Shown: positions 8,378-18,385, counted from the first letter of the stretch. The stretch: DNA of 64,000 nt from Oscillospiraceae bacterium (GCA_017416685.1 JAFQBN010000002.1:62001-126000), one strand, 5' to 3'. Program-made: numbers and translations. Notes: generated from the sequence alone by a model not told the origin.

Positions 8378-9064
8378 ATGGCACTGTTTACAATCGGCGA
8401 TACCCACCTGTCCCTGAAAAGTGACAAGTCCATGGAAGTTTTCGGCGGTCGCTGGGATGGCTACATGGACAAGCTGAAACAGGGCTTTGAACAGGTGGGG
8501 GAGGAGGATACCGTCGTGATCTGCGGCGACGTATCCTGGGGCATGAGTCTGGAGGAGTCCCGGGAGGATTTTGCATTTCTCAACGCCCTGCCCGGAAAGA
8601 AACTGCTGGTCAAGGGAAACCACGATTACTGGTGGACCACCGCGGCAAAGATGAACGCATTTTTCGCGGACAACGGCTTTGATAAGCTGGCACTGCTGCA
8701 CAATAATTGTGCCTTCTACGGCGATATTGCCCTGTGCGGCACCCGGGGCTGGTTCTTTGAGGAAGAACGGGGCGAACACAGTGCCAAGATCTTCAACCGG
8801 GAGCTGATCCGGCTGGAGGCGTCGCTGAAAGCGGCGGGGGAGCGGGAGAAATACTGCTTTCTCCACTATCCGCCCCTGTGTACGGGCTACCGCTGTGAAG
8901 AAATACTGGAACTGATGAGCCGGTACGGCGTGACCCGCTGCTATGCAGGGCATCTTCACGGCCCCAGCCATCGGTTTGCGTACTGCGGCACAGACAACGG
9001 GATCGAGTTCCGCATGGTTGCAGCCGATTTTATCGGCTTTTTGCCTGAAAAAATTTGCGAATAA
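8378..9064 (+). CDS. Metallophosphoesterase (calcineurin-like)
   Basis: A 228-residue cytosolic phosphoesterase. The dinuclear metal site motifs appear in order: GDTHLS near the N-terminus, GDVSWG, GNHDYWW, FLHYPPL and AGHLHG. This subset is annotated in Clostridia only as a metallophosphoesterase; its substrate (nucleotide, phosphoprotein or phospholipid) is unknown. ATG 8378 is one base after the thrC stop; an upstream reading would run back into thrC in another frame. No signal peptide or membrane anchor is seen. Confidence 0.88.
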   Translation: MALFTIGDTHLSLKSDKSMEVFGGRWDGYMDKLKQGFEQVGEEDTVVICGDVSWGMSLEESREDFAFLNALPGKKLLVKGNHDYWWTTAAKMNAFFADNGFDKLALLHNNCAFYGDIALCGTRGWFFEEERGEHSAKIFNRELIRLEASLKAAGEREKYCFLHYPPLCTGYRCEEILELMSRYGVTRCYAGHLHGPSHRFAYCGTDNGIEFRMVAADFIGFLPEKICE

Positions 9065-9088
9065 ACTATAAAAAAAGCAATTTACATC

Positions 9089-9117
9089 TAGAAAAACAAA
9101 AACAAATCTGTTAGAAT
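9089..9117 (+). promoter_or_regulatory. Candidate promoter of tig
   Basis: TAGAAA (9089-9094), 17-bp A-rich spacer, TAGAAT (9112-9117). The -35 is weak but the region is very AT-rich. The leader is about 70 nt. Confidence 0.5.
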
Positions 9118-9190
9118 ATATGAGTTAAAGCATTTTGGCATATTATTCCGGCCCAAAACGGACCCGAAATGCCGACAGGAGGAAAAAGAA

Positions 9191-10708
9191 ATGACCGTTA
9201 CCAATGTTGAAAAGAAAGAAAACAGCACTGTTGAGCTTACCATCGAGGTGGGCGCTGAGGCTTTTGAGGCTGCCGTTCAGAAGGCTTACCTGAAGAACCG
9301 CCCCACCATCAGCATTCCCGGCTTCCGCAAGGGCAAGGCTCCCCGTGCTATTGTTGAGAAGCTGTACGGCGCTTCTATCTTCTATGAGGACGCCATCAAC
9401 GAGCTGTATCCCGCCGCTTACGCCGAGGCCGTTGCCGAGCAGAAGCTGGACGAGGTTGGCTACCCCAAGATGGAGATCGTCACCGTCGGCAAGGAGGGCT
9501 TTACCTTCAAGGCTATCGTCAGTGTCCGTCCCGAGGTGAAGCTGGGTACCTATAAGGGGCTGTCCGCTCCCAAGACCGTTGCCAAGGTCACCGAGAAGGA
9601 CATCAACGAGGAGCTGACCCCCTACATTGCCCGCGCCACCCGTCTGGTGGCTGTTAAGCGCAAGGCCAAGAAGGGTGACACCGCTGTCATCGACTTCGAG
9701 GGCTTCATGAACGGCAAGCCTTTCGAGGGCGGCAAGGGCGAGAACTACAGCCTGGAGCTGGGTTCCGGTTCCTTTATTCCCGGCTTCGAGGAGCAGCTGA
9801 TCGGCGCCAAGGCCGGCGAGGAGAAGGAGCTGAACCTGACCTTCCCCGAGGAGTACGTTGCCGATCTGGCCGGTAAGGACGTTGTGTTCAAGGTCAAGGT
9901 CAACGAGGTCAAGGAGTCCGTCAAGCCCGAGCTGGACGACGAGTTTGCCAAGGACGTGTCCGAGTTCGACACGCTGGAGGCCTTCAAGAAGGACCTGGCC
10001 GACAAGCTGACTGCCAAGCGCACCGAGGCTGCCCAGCGCGACTATGAGCAGGCCATCATCGACCAGCTCATCGAGAAGATGACCGTTACTGTCCCCGAGA
10101 CTATGGTGGACGTGCAGGTCGACCGCATGATGGACGACTTTGCCAACCGCGTGGCTGCTCAGGGCATGGACTTCAACCAGTATCTGCAGATGATGGGCAT
10201 GAATGCCGACATGATGCGCATGAGCGCCCGTCCCAATGCCGAGAAGCAGGTCAAGGTGGAGCTGGCTCTGGATGCCGTTGCTGCCGCTGAGAAGCTGGAG
10301 GTTTCCGACGAGGATGCCGAGGCCGAGCTGAAGCGCCTGGCCGAGCAGTACAGCATGGAGCTGGACAAGGTCAAGAGCCTGGTTCCCGCTGAGGAGCTGA
10401 AGAAGGACCTGCTGAAGAAGAAGGCCTCCGACTTCGTGTTCGCCAACGCCAAGGTCAAGGCCGCTGCCAAGAAGGCTGCCGCCAAGACTGAAGAGCCTGC
10501 TGCCGAGGCCGCTGAGGCCAAGCCTGCCGCCAAGAAGACTTCTACTGCCAAGAAGACCACCGCGGCCAAGGCTGACGAGGCCAAGCCCGCTGCCAAGAAG
10601 ACCACCACCGCTAAGAAGACCACTGCTGCCAAGGCCGACGAGGCTAAGCCCGCCGCCAAGAAGACCACCACTGCCAAGAAGCCTGCCGCCAAGAAGACCG
10701 AGGAATAA
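9191..10708 (+). CDS. tig: Trigger factor with a long Lys/Ala-rich repeat tail
   Basis: A 505-residue ribosome-associated chaperone. The ribosome-binding signature is GFRKGKAPRAIVEK (about 46-59), the FKBP-type PPIase domain spans about 160-245 (GDTAVIDFEG to FKVKVNEVKE), and the helical C-terminal arms follow to about 419. The normal protein would stop there, at about 430 residues. Instead an 86-residue basic tail (420-505) follows, rich in Lys, Ala and Thr, with a 21-residue unit beginning EAKPAAKKT repeated at 10514, 10577 and, in part, 10640. Such tails resemble histone H1 and bacterial AlgP-type tails and could bind nucleic acid. AGGAGG lies just before ATG 9191. clpP and clpX follow, as in many bacteria. 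Confidence 0.95.
   Translation: MTVTNVEKKENSTVELTIEVGAEAFEAAVQKAYLKNRPTISIPGFRKGKAPRAIVEKLYGASIFYEDAINELYPAAYAEAVAEQKLDEVGYPKMEIVTVGKEGFTFKAIVSVRPEVKLGTYKGLSAPKTVAKVTEKDINEELTPYIARATRLVAVKRKAKKGDTAVIDFEGFMNGKPFEGGKGENYSLELGSGSFIPGFEEQLIGAKAGEEKELNLTFPEEYVADLAGKDVVFKVKVNEVKESVKPELDDEFAKDVSEFDTLEAFKKDLADKLTAKRTEAAQRDYEQAIIDQLIEKMTVTVPETMVDVQVDRMMDDFANRVAAQGMDFNQYLQMMGMNADMMRMSARPNAEKQVKVELALDAVAAAEKLEVSDEDAEAELKRLAEQYSMELDKVKSLVPAEELKKDLLKKKASDFVFANAKVKAAAKKAAAKTEEPAAEAAEAKPAAKKTSTAKKTTAAKADEAKPAAKKTTTAKKTTAAKADEAKPAAKKTTTAKKPAAKKTEE
10514..10705 (+). repeat. Three 63-bp in-frame direct repeats in the tig tail
   Basis: Units at 10514-10576, 10577-10639 and 10640-10705 (the last diverges after about 14 codons). 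Each encodes EAKPAAKK followed by a Thr/Lys/Ala segment. The copies are near identical in protein but differ at synonymous positions. Confidence 0.9.
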
Positions 10709-10764
10709 TCTTCCGGCGCGCGGACATAATGTAGTGACAGATTTGTCCGGAAGGAGATTTACCC

Positions 10765-11346
10765 ATGAGTTTCATTCCCTATGTTGTTGAACAGACCAAT
10801 CGCGGTGAGCGGTCCTACGACATTTTTTCCCGCCTGCTCAACGACCGCATTATCTTCCTGTCCGAAGAGGTCAACGACACCACTGCAAGTCTTGTGGTGG
10901 CTCAGCTGCTGTACCTCGAGGCACAGGACCCCGACAAGGACATCCAGTTCTACATCAACAGTCCCGGTGGCTCCGTGACCGCCGGCATGGCGATTTACGA
11001 CACCATGCAGTATATCAAGTGCGATGTTTCCACCATCTGCATCGGTATGGCTGCCAGCATGGGCGCGTTCCTGCTGTCCGCCGGTACCAAGGGCAAGCGG
11101 TATGCTCTGCCCAATGCGGAGATCATGATCCATCAGCCTTCTGCAGGTACTCAGGGTCAGGTGACCGATATGGCCATCCACCTCAAGCGCCTTGAGATCA
11201 TCAAGCAGCGCATGAATCGCATTATGGCGGAAAACACCGGCAAGAGTGTCGAGACCGTCACTGCCGATTGTGAGCGTGACAACTTCATGACCGCCGAGCA
11301 GGCTGTGGAATACGGCCTGATCGACAAGGTGATCGAGAAACGATAA
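10765..11346 (+). CDS. clpP: ATP-dependent Clp protease proteolytic subunit
   Basis: A 193-residue serine protease that forms the tetradecameric chamber served by ClpX and other Clp ATPases. The triad is Ser98 (GMAASMGA), His123 (MIHQPSAG) and Asp172 (ERDNFM). The propeptide is minimal ([11 protein letters not shown]), as in other Firmicutes ClpP. AAGGAG precedes ATG 10765. It lies between tig and clpX. I found no CtsR-type operator upstream, so it may be transcribed from the tig promoter. Confidence 0.97.
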   Translation: MSFIPYVVEQTNRGERSYDIFSRLLNDRIIFLSEEVNDTTASLVVAQLLYLEAQDPDKDIQFYINSPGGSVTAGMAIYDTMQYIKCDVSTICIGMAASMGAFLLSAGTKGKRYALPNAEIMIHQPSAGTQGQVTDMAIHLKRLEIIKQRMNRIMAENTGKSVETVTADCERDNFMTAEQAVEYGLIDKVIEKR

Positions 11347-11406
11347 ATCAGCCGGGGAGTGGGGGCAGAGGTCTGCCTCCACTCCTTTGAGCGATAAGGA
11401 GTCATT

Positions 11407-12693
11407 ATGGGAAAAAACGACGAAAAGAAGGCACTGCGCTGCTCCTTCTGCGGTAAGCATCAGGAGCAGGTCCAGCGACTGATCGCCGGACCGGGTGCCT
11501 ATATCTGCAACGAGTGTGTGAACCTGTGTCTGGGAATTCTGGACTCTGATATGGAACAGCAGAGTTATGTCCCTGAGGTTGAAGTGCCGGACGAGATCCC
11601 CACTCCCAAGCAGATCAAGGAGTATTTGGACCAGTATATTATCGGTCAGGAGCAGGCCAAGATCGCCCTGTCTGTTTCTGTGTACAACCACTATAAGCGC
11701 ATCTACTTCGGCGGCGCCGACGACGTGGAACTGCAGAAGAGCAACATTCTGCTGGTGGGTCCCACCGGCTGCGGAAAGACTCTGTTTGCCCAGTCTTTGG
11801 CACGCATTCTGAATGTGCCGTTTGCCATTGCCGATGCAACCACCCTGACCGAGGCCGGTTACGTGGGTGATGACGTAGAGAACATTTTGCTGCGCCTTGT
11901 TCAGGCCGCGGACTACGATGTGGAGCTGGCCGAACGGGGCATCATCTATATCGACGAGATGGACAAGATCGCCCGCAAGAGCGAGAATACCTCCATCACC
12001 CGCGACGTGTCCGGCGAGGGTGTGCAGCAGGCTCTGCTGAAGATTTTGGAGGGTACCGTTGCCAACGTGCCGCCTCAGGGTGGCCGCAAGCACCCCCATC
12101 AGGAGTTCATCCAGATCGACACCCGCAATATCCTGTTCATCTGCGGCGGCGCGTTCGAGGGTATCGAGAAAATCATCGAGAGTCGCCTGGACCGCAAGAG
12201 CATGGGCTTTGGTGCTGAGATCCAAAGCAAGAAAGAGCGCAATGTGGGCGAGATCATTAAAGAGATCCAGCCCCAGGACCTGTTGAAGTTCGGCATCATT
12301 CCCGAGCTGGTGGGCCGTTTGCCCGTGCTGACCACGCTGGAGTCTTTGGATGTGGAGCAGATGGTGCGCATCCTGACCGAACCCAAGAACGCTCTGGTCA
12401 AGCAGTATAAAAAGCTGATGGACTATGATGAGGTGGAGCTGGAGTTCCAGCCGGAGGCACTGCGTGCCGTGGCGGAACGTGCGGTGGAGCGCAGCATCGG
12501 CGCCCGCGGCCTGCGCGCCATTTTGGAGGAGGTCATGACCCAGGTCATGTTCCAGACACCCTCCGACCCCACCATTGTCAAGGTGGTCATCACGCCGGAG
12601 AGTGTGCGGGGCGAGAAGCAGCCGGAGCTGCTGCACGACCCGAACCGACTGGAGCGTCCCACCCTTGGCAAGGCCGCGCTGCGTGCTGAATAA
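11407..12693 (+). CDS. clpX: ATP-dependent Clp protease ATPase subunit ClpX
   Basis: A 428-residue AAA+ unfoldase. The N-terminal zinc-binding domain has Cys12, Cys15, Cys34 and Cys37. Walker A is GPTGCGKT (118-125) and Walker B is IIYIDEMDK (Asp183/Glu184). Later come the sensor-2 and IGF-loop region typical of ClpX, here with [14 protein letters not shown]. It delivers unfolded substrates to ClpP, encoded 60 nt upstream. The start ATG 11407 follows GATAAGGAG. A terminator-like hairpin separates it from lon. Confidence 0.97.
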   Translation: MGKNDEKKALRCSFCGKHQEQVQRLIAGPGAYICNECVNLCLGILDSDMEQQSYVPEVEVPDEIPTPKQIKEYLDQYIIGQEQAKIALSVSVYNHYKRIYFGGADDVELQKSNILLVGPTGCGKTLFAQSLARILNVPFAIADATTLTEAGYVGDDVENILLRLVQAADYDVELAERGIIYIDEMDKIARKSENTSITRDVSGEGVQQALLKILEGTVANVPPQGGRKHPHQEFIQIDTRNILFICGGAFEGIEKIIESRLDRKSMGFGAEIQSKKERNVGEIIKEIQPQDLLKFGIIPELVGRLPVLTTLESLDVEQMVRILTEPKNALVKQYKKLMDYDEVELEFQPEALRAVAERAVERSIGARGLRAILEEVMTQVMFQTPSDPTIVKVVITPESVRGEKQPELLHDPNRLERPTLGKAALRAE

Positions 12694-12718
12694 AGCGGCC
12701 GCAAAACTTGTCCTTTAC

Positions 12719-12758
12719 ACGTCCCGCAGAGCACGCTGTGTGGTCTGCGGGACGTTTT
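12719..12758 (+). terminator. Terminator between clpX and lon
   Basis: A 12-bp perfect stem, ACGTCCCGCAGA (12719-12730) with its complement (12744-12755), followed by only four T. Confidence 0.7.
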
Positions 12759-12786
12759 GACTATCTCCGAGAGGAAGTGATCGACT

Positions 12787-15189
12787 ATGGAGAAGCAGAT
12801 ATTCAACCTGTTTATGCCCACTGTGGCTCTGCGCGGTTTGACCGTATTCCCGGGTTCACTGATCCATTTTGACGTGGGCCGCAAGCGGTCTATCGAGGCG
12901 TTTGAAAAGGCGTTGGAGGATGCAAGTCCCATTTTTCTGGTCCCCCAGCGCGATATGTCGGTCGAGGACCCTGCGCAGGAGGATCTGTATCCCGTAGGTG
13001 TGCTTGCCAACGTCAAGCAGCTGCTGCGCATCCCTGGCAACAACGTGCGTGTCATGGTGGAGGGCTTTGCCCGCGGCCGCCTGGTCCGCATTTCCAAGAC
13101 CGACCCCTACCTTGTCAGCGAGGTGGAGCAGATCGCAGAGCGTCCCGCAAAGGTGACTGCCAGAACCGAGGCGCTGATCCGCCGTACTTATGAGCTGTTT
13201 CAGCAGTATGTCGAAGTGGGGCCGCAGGCCTCCGCCGACCTGCTGATCAAGATTTTGTCCAGCGATGATCCCGGATTCATTGCGGATTTTGTGGCCCAGA
13301 ATATCCCCATGCGCAACGACGATAAGCAGCTTGTGCTGGCGGAGGTCAATCCCGTGCGCCGCCTGGAGAAGATGTACCGCCTGCTGGCACGCGAGGTTGA
13401 TATCATGGCGCTGGATCAGCAGATTCAGAACAAGGCCAAGGAGCAGATGTCCGACAACCAGCGGGATTACTACCTGCGTGAGCAGATCAAGGCCATCCAG
13501 TCCGAACTGGGTGAGGGCGATGCCGACAGCGAGATAGGGGAGTACCGCGCCAAAATCGACGGGGCAGACCTGCCCCAGCAGGTGAGGGAACGGCTTGTAA
13601 AGGAAGTCAACCGTCTGGCAAAGCAGCCATTTGGCTCTGCGGAGGCCACGGTCATGCGCAGCTATTTGGATACCTGTTTGGAGCTGCCGTGGAACAAGAA
13701 AAGCAGGGAAAAGGTCAGCGTGGACCACGCACGACGGGTGCTGGACCGCGACCACTACGGACTTGACAAGGTCAAGGAGCGTATTCTGGAGTTTTTGGCC
13801 GTCAAGCAGCTGGCCCCCGATCTGAAAGGGCAGATTATCTGTCTGGTAGGTCCTCCCGGTGTGGGAAAGACTTCCGTGGCCATGTCTGTGGCCCGGGCCC
13901 TGAACCGAAAGCTGGCCCGCATTTCACTGGGCGGTGTCAGTGACGAGGCGGAGATCCGCGGTCACCGCAAGACCTATATCGGCTCCATGCCCGGTCGTAT
14001 TCTGAACGCCATCAATCAGGCAGGGGTTTCCAACCCCTTGCTGCTGTTGGACGAGATCGACAAACTGGGTCACGACCACCGGGGCGATCCGGCTTCCGCT
14101 TTGCTGGAGGTCCTGGATGGAGAGCAGAACAGCACATTCCGCGATAATTTCGTGGAGCTGCCCTTTGACCTGTCCGAGGTGATGTTCATCACCACGGCCA
14201 ACACCACCTCCACAATTCCCAAGCCGTTGCTGGACCGCATGGAAGTCATCGAACTGTCCAGCTACACCGACGAGGAAAAGCTGCGCATTGCGAAAGACTA
14301 TCTCTGTCCCCGGCAGCTCAAACGGCATGGATTGACTAAAAGCAAGCTGGTGCTGACCGATGCCGCCCTGCGCCGGATGATTTGTGAATATACCCGTGAG
14401 TCCGGCGTACGCGTGTTGGAACGGCAGGTAGCATCCGTCTGCAGAAAGGCTGCAATGTCCTTTGTTGCAAGCGATGTAAAGAGAATTACCATTACAGCAG
14501 AAAATCTGGAGCAGTATCTGGGTGTACCCAAATATCACCCGGAGAGACAGGCGCTTGAAGAGCGCGTTGGCGTGGTCAACGGTCTTGCATGGACCAGCGT
14601 AGGCGGTGAACTGCTGGAAGTGGAAGTCAATGCAGTACCCGGGACCGGAAAGATCGAACTGACCGGCAATCTGGGTGATGTGATGAAGGAGTCTGCCCAT
14701 GCGGCTCATACCTACATACGAAGCCGTGCGGAAAAGCTGGGCATCGATCTGGAGTTCTACAAGAACACGGATATTCACGCCCACTTCCCGGAGGGAGCGG
14801 TCCCCAAGGACGGCCCATCTGCCGGTATTGCCATTACCACGGCCATGGTTTCTGCCTTGACCGGTCGGCCTGTGCGGGCCGGAATTGCCATGACGGGCGA
14901 AGTGACCCTGCGCGGCCGCGTGCTTGCCATCGGCGGGCTGAAAGAGAAGACCATGGCGGCTCTGCGCAGTGGAATTCATACGGTCATCATTCCACGGGAC
15001 AATGAAAAAGATCTGGAGGAAATTGATCAGAACGTCCGCGCGGGGCTGCGATTTGTGACCGTAGACCATGTGGATCAGGTGCTGGATTGTGTGCTGGTGC
15101 AGCGGGACCGGGAACAGGAGCCTGCTGCTGCGTGCATGGCGCTGGAAGGCAAACAGGCAGATCATGCTGTTTCGGCCTGGAAGCAGTGA
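12787..15189 (+). CDS. lon: ATP-dependent protease Lon
   Basis: An 800-residue LonA protease. The N-terminal substrate-binding domain spans about 1-200 (LPxxALRG-like opening [13 protein letters not shown]), followed by the coiled-coil linker. The AAA+ module has Walker A GPPGVGKT (355-362) and Walker [10 protein letters not shown] (Asp422/Glu423). The protease domain holds the Ser678-Lys721 dyad in KDGPSAG and GGLKEK. Lon degrades damaged and short-lived regulatory proteins in the cytosol. The stop is 13 nt before the TTG start of ysxC, the usual lon-ysxC pair of Firmicutes. Confidence 0.97.
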   Translation: MEKQIFNLFMPTVALRGLTVFPGSLIHFDVGRKRSIEAFEKALEDASPIFLVPQRDMSVEDPAQEDLYPVGVLANVKQLLRIPGNNVRVMVEGFARGRLVRISKTDPYLVSEVEQIAERPAKVTARTEALIRRTYELFQQYVEVGPQASADLLIKILSSDDPGFIADFVAQNIPMRNDDKQLVLAEVNPVRRLEKMYRLLAREVDIMALDQQIQNKAKEQMSDNQRDYYLREQIKAIQSELGEGDADSEIGEYRAKIDGADLPQQVRERLVKEVNRLAKQPFGSAEATVMRSYLDTCLELPWNKKSREKVSVDHARRVLDRDHYGLDKVKERILEFLAVKQLAPDLKGQIICLVGPPGVGKTSVAMSVARALNRKLARISLGGVSDEAEIRGHRKTYIGSMPGRILNAINQAGVSNPLLLLDEIDKLGHDHRGDPASALLEVLDGEQNSTFRDNFVELPFDLSEVMFITTANTTSTIPKPLLDRMEVIELSSYTDEEKLRIAKDYLCPRQLKRHGLTKSKLVLTDAALRRMICEYTRESGVRVLERQVASVCRKAAMSFVASDVKRITITAENLEQYLGVPKYHPERQALEERVGVVNGLAWTSVGGELLEVEVNAVPGTGKIELTGNLGDVMKESAHAAHTYIRSRAEKLGIDLEFYKNTDIHAHFPEGAVPKDGPSAGIAITTAMVSALTGRPVRAGIAMTGEVTLRGRVLAIGGLKEKTMAALRSGIHTVIIPRDNEKDLEEIDQNVRAGLRFVTVDHVDQVLDCVLVQRDREQEPAAACMALEGKQADHAVSAWKQ

Positions 15190-15202
15190 GGAGGGATTCG
15201 CT

Positions 15203-15802
15203 TTGGCAATAAACCTTCAGAATGCTGAATTCATCCGCTCTGCGGTCAAGCGCAGCGACTTTCCGCAGAATAAGATGGTCCAGGTGGCCTTTGCGGGCCG
15301 ATCCAATGTGGGCAAGTCCTCCGTCATCAACCGGCTGCTCAATCGCAAAAACTTTGCCCGCGTGGGCGCCATGCCGGGAAAGACGGTCCACATCAATTAC
15401 TTTTTGATCGATAAGGCGTTTTATTTGGTTGACCTGCCCGGCTACGGCTATGCGCAGGTTTCCAAAGGAGAGCGTGACCGCTGGGGCAGACTGATGGAGG
15501 AATATTTTGCCGATCCCGATCAGATGACCATGGGGGTCATGATCGTGGACTCCAGACACAAGCCTACGGCCGATGACTGTACCATGGCCCGATGGTACAA
15601 AGATGCGGGCCGCCCCTTTGTTGTAGTGGCAAACAAGCTGGACAAGCTGAAGAAAAAAGAAATCGAGCCGAACCTGCTGCAAATTCGTCAAACCCTTGAA
15701 TTAGAAGATGATGTAAAGGTAATTCCCTTTTCAGCTGAAAAGGGGACAGGGCGGCAGGAACTGCTCAATGAGATCTTTGCCTGTGTGGAGCGCGGCAAGT
15801 AA
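15203..15802 (+). CDS. ysxC: Ribosome biogenesis GTPase YsxC/EngB
   Basis: A 199-residue TRAFAC-class GTPase needed for 50S subunit assembly. G1 is GRSNVGKSS (32-40), G3 is DLPGYG, and G4 is NKLDK. The protein begins with A-I-N-L-Q-N-A-E-F, typical of the family. The start is TTG 15203, 8 nt after GAGGAGG; an in-frame ATG far upstream lies inside lon and would add 45 unrelated residues. Lon and YsxC are neighbours in many Firmicutes. Confidence 0.95.
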   Translation: MAINLQNAEFIRSAVKRSDFPQNKMVQVAFAGRSNVGKSSVINRLLNRKNFARVGAMPGKTVHINYFLIDKAFYLVDLPGYGYAQVSKGERDRWGRLMEEYFADPDQMTMGVMIVDSRHKPTADDCTMARWYKDAGRPFVVVANKLDKLKKKEIEPNLLQIRQTLELEDDVKVIPFSAEKGTGRQELLNEIFACVERGK

Positions 15803-15812
15803 TGGAATGTGA

Positions 15813-15845
15813 AAATGCCCGGACAAGAGTCCGGGCATTTTTGTA
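15813..15845 (+). terminator. Terminator of lon-ysxC
   Basis: A 12-bp perfect stem, AAATGCCCGGAC (15813-15824) with GTCCGGGCATTT (15829-15840), ending in T. Confidence 0.88.
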
Positions 15846-15868
15846 TGGCCGAAAGCGGAGAAAACCGC

Positions 15869-15897
15869 TTGTAATGTGGCGTAAAATTTGATATACT
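15869..15897 (+). promoter_or_regulatory. Sigma-A-type promoter of scpA-scpB
   Basis: TTGTAA (15869-15874), 17-bp spacer, TATACT (15892-15897), 42 nt upstream of the scpA start. Confidence 0.75.
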
Positions 15898-15939
15898 ACT
15901 GTAAATTGTGTGGAGTCGTCCACAGGAGGGAGGTGCGGA

Positions 15940-16737
15940 ATGGAAAGCCCCATTTATCATCTGGAAGGCGTGGTCAAGGTCAAGGAAGCGGATATGGAGG
16001 ATTTTGTTGGGCCTCTGGACCTGATTCTGCACCTGCTCAGTAAGAATAAGATGGAGATCAAGGATATTCAGATCTCCCTGATTTTGGAGCAATATCTGGA
16101 GTGGATGGCCCAGCGCAAGGAACTGGACCTGGAAGTAGCCAGTGAGTTTGTGACCATGGCATCCCACCTGATCTATATCAAAACGCGCATGCTGCTGTCC
16201 ATCCACGATGAGGAAGCTATGTCCGAGATGGAGCAGCTGATCGCCACGCTGGAGGCCCATCAGCGCAACGAGAATTACGTTCGCCTGAAAGAGGTCGTTC
16301 CCAAACTGGATCAGCGCTATTCCTACGGTCGCAATTACATTACCAAGGGTCCGGAACCCATTCGGAGGGATCAGACCTATCAATATGTGCACGAGGCGGA
16401 CGATCTGCGCCGGGCCATGGGAGAGGTGCTCAGCCGCTCCGGCAGCAAGCTGCCCCCGCCGGTTGCTGCATTTCAGGGCATTGTGGGCCGTGAGCCGTAC
16501 CCTGTGGCCGATAAGGCGGGCGAGATCATTCGTCGCCTGATCCGGTTTGGCGTGACCCGATTTCGGGCCCTGTTCCGGGGCAACAAGAGCCGGTCGGAGA
16601 TCGTGGCCACGTTCCTTGCGGTCCTGGAGCTGTGTAAGGCCAGTCGTCTGCGGCTTGCCGGAACGGAGGAGGACTGCACGGTGACCTCCACCAAAAATAA
16701 AGAAGACGATATGAATTTTACTGCCGACAGCTATTGA
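15940..16737 (+). CDS. scpA: Segregation and condensation protein A (kleisin)
   Basis: A 265-residue kleisin that bridges the SMC heads in the bacterial condensin complex. FVGPLDLILHLLSKNKMEIKDI near residues 23-44 is the diagnostic N-terminal segment, and EVASEFVTMASHLIYIKTRMLL continues the family pattern. The C-terminal winged helix is around residues 190-240. ATG 15940 follows AGGAGGGAGG; a longer form starting at 15910 lacks a ribosome-binding site. scpB follows after 13 nt. The C-terminus has a short polar extension. Confidence 0.93.
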   Translation: MESPIYHLEGVVKVKEADMEDFVGPLDLILHLLSKNKMEIKDIQISLILEQYLEWMAQRKELDLEVASEFVTMASHLIYIKTRMLLSIHDEEAMSEMEQLIATLEAHQRNENYVRLKEVVPKLDQRYSYGRNYITKGPEPIRRDQTYQYVHEADDLRRAMGEVLSRSGSKLPPPVAAFQGIVGREPYPVADKAGEIIRRLIRFGVTRFRALFRGNKSRSEIVATFLAVLELCKASRLRLAGTEEDCTVTSTKNKEDDMNFTADSY

Positions 16738-16750
16738 GGAGCGTGTACTG

Positions 16751-17365
16751 ATGGAAGTGAAAGAATTGCAGGCTGTCCTTGAGGGCATCCTTTTCGCATC
16801 CGGTGAGCCGGTGGCTGCCGAGCGTTTGTGCGCGACACTGGACGTTGACCGCGGCACGCTGGATCAGGTTGCCCAGCATCTGATGGACGAATACAGCTTT
16901 CAGCGCCGCGGCATTCGCCTCGTGAAGCTGGAAAACAGCTATCAGCTTTGCTCTGCACCCGAGTACGCCGAGCATATTCGCAAGACGCTGGAAAGCCGTA
17001 AGCCTGCCCGGCTGTCCCAGTCCGCGCTGGAAGCGCTGGCTGTGGTTGCCTATTACCAGCCTGTGACCCGCACCTACGTAGATCAGATCCGCGGTGTGGA
17101 CAGCTCTTACACCATGAGCCTGCTGCTGGAGCGTGACCTGATCGAAGAGTGCGGCAGACTGGCTGTTCCCGGACGCCCCATTCTGTTTCGCACCACGAAA
17201 AACTTCCTGCGCTCGTTCAGCATGAGCGGTCTGGATGAACTGCCCGAGCTGCCCAACTCCTCGGCTGAGGACGGGCAGATCACGCTGGAACTGGAGGCGG
17301 CTGTGGCCCGCCTGCGGCAGGAAGAGGAACAGGCTCAGCAGGAGCAGGAAGAGCCGATGGTATGA
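16751..17365 (+). CDS. scpB: Segregation and condensation protein B
   Basis: A 204-residue protein with two winged-helix domains that binds ScpA in the SMC-ScpAB complex. It opens with LQAVLEGILFASGEPV and carries LSQSALEALAVVAYYQPVTR, both family signatures. The last 30 residues are a Glu/Gln-rich tail. ATG 16751 follows GAGGAG. The stop overlaps the start of the DUF2953 gene by ATGA, so the pair is translationally coupled. Confidence 0.94.
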   Translation: MEVKELQAVLEGILFASGEPVAAERLCATLDVDRGTLDQVAQHLMDEYSFQRRGIRLVKLENSYQLCSAPEYAEHIRKTLESRKPARLSQSALEALAVVAYYQPVTRTYVDQIRGVDSSYTMSLLLERDLIEECGRLAVPGRPILFRTTKNFLRSFSMSGLDELPELPNSSAEDGQITLELEAAVARLRQEEEQAQQEQEEPMV

Positions 17366-17961
17366 CGGGGCTGATTGTTGCGCTGTGTGTGCTGGTCCTG
17401 CTGACCGCTGTTCTGCTGCTGCGGGTCGGCGTACAGGTCGAGTATGGTCGGCCGGCGCTGGCTGTGCGCATTCGAATCGGTCCGGGCTATGTCCGGATTC
17501 TGCCGGCAAAGCGAAAAAAGGACACCTTGAAACGACCCAAAAAAGGGACTAAACCAAAGGAAAACGCATCAAAACCTGCGAAAAAAGGTCAGACGCTGGA
17601 GCTGCTGCGTGCGTTTTTGCCCCTGGTGCTGCGTACAGTAAGGCGCCTGTGCGGTAAGCTGCGTGTGGACGAGCTTGACATGGTGCTGACAGCGGGGGCG
17701 GAGGACCCCGGCGATGCGGCACTGCAGTACGGCAGAGCAAACGCCGTTTTGGGCAGCCTGTGGCAGCCCATCGTGACCACCTGTCACGTGGTGGACGGTC
17801 ACGCGAGGGTGGACATTGACTTTAACGCAAAACACCCTGAGATTTATCTGCTTGCCGGCCTGTCCATGCGGATCGGTCAGCTGCTGGCGCTGGCATCGGT
17901 ATTTGCCGTGCAGGCGCTTATCATCCTGCTGCGCAGAACTAAGAATACAAACCCCAACTGA
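17362..17961 (+). CDS. DUF2953 membrane protein
   Basis: A 199-residue protein with one N-terminal transmembrane helix (residues 3-22) and a hydrophobic C-terminal segment (about 165-190). Between them is a basic, Lys-rich stretch (about 50-77). The fold and the FxVxxDFNAKH-like region fit DUF2953, a family found between scpAB and ytfJ in many Clostridia and often listed among sporulation-associated genes. The molecular function is unknown. It overlaps scpB by four bases and precedes ytfJ by 16 nt. Confidence 0.7.
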   Translation: MTGLIVALCVLVLLTAVLLLRVGVQVEYGRPALAVRIRIGPGYVRILPAKRKKDTLKRPKKGTKPKENASKPAKKGQTLELLRAFLPLVLRTVRRLCGKLRVDELDMVLTAGAEDPGDAALQYGRANAVLGSLWQPIVTTCHVVDGHARVDIDFNAKHPEIYLLAGLSMRIGQLLALASVFAVQALIILLRRTKNTNPN

Positions 17962-17977
17962 GAAAGGCGGTTTTATT

Positions 17978-18385
17978 ATGAGCCATCCCATCAACGAGCT
18001 GATGAGTACGACCATGGAGAAAATTCGTACCATGGTAGATTCCAACACTATCATCGGCGCTCCCATTCAGGCGGAGGGCGTTACCCTGATTCCGGTGTCC
18101 AAACTGTCCTTCGGATTTGCAAGCGGCGGCAGCGATTTTGCCACAAAGAATCAGAAACCCGCGGCGGCGAACTCCTTTGGCGGCGGCAGCGGTGCCAGCG
18201 CTAAGCTGGAGCCTGTGGCGTTTCTGGTAGTGAAAGGCGAGAGCGTGCGTCTGCTGTCTGTAGCACCGCCTCCTGCCACTACGGTAGACCGGGTGATCGA
18301 GATGGTGCCGGAGGTTCTGGACAAGGTGACCGGCTTTATTGAGAAGCAGCAGGAGAAAAAAGAGGCGGACAAGGCCGGACAATAA
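17978..18385 (+). CDS. ytfJ: GerW/YtfJ family sporulation protein
   Basis: A 135-residue YtfJ protein. The family pattern is clear: HPINELMSTTMEKIRTMVD, then IIGAPIQAEGVTLIPVSKLSFGF and the Gly-rich GGGSGASAKLEPVAFLVV. In B. subtilis YtfJ (GerW) is made in the forespore and is needed for normal germination with L-alanine. ATG 17978 follows AGAAAGG. The Lys/Glu-rich end is variable in the family. The gene context scpA-scpB-DUF2953-ytfJ-dacF is typical for Clostridia. Confidence 0.92.
   Translation: MSHPINELMSTTMEKIRTMVDSNTIIGAPIQAEGVTLIPVSKLSFGFASGGSDFATKNQKPAAANSFGGGSGASAKLEPVAFLVVKGESVRLLSVAPPPATTVDRVIEMVPEVLDKVTGFIEKQQEKKEADKAGQ

Noticed and set aside
10700-10764. CtsR or CIRCE heat-shock operator before clpP
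   Set aside because: No GGTCAAA-type direct repeat or CIRCE inverted repeat was found; only an imperfect CTTCCGG/CCGGAAG pair.
10759-12636. A 625-codon open frame on the - strand under clpP-clpX
   Set aside because: A shadow of two strongly conserved genes on the + strand; its His/Gln/Leu-rich content is typical of antisense reading.
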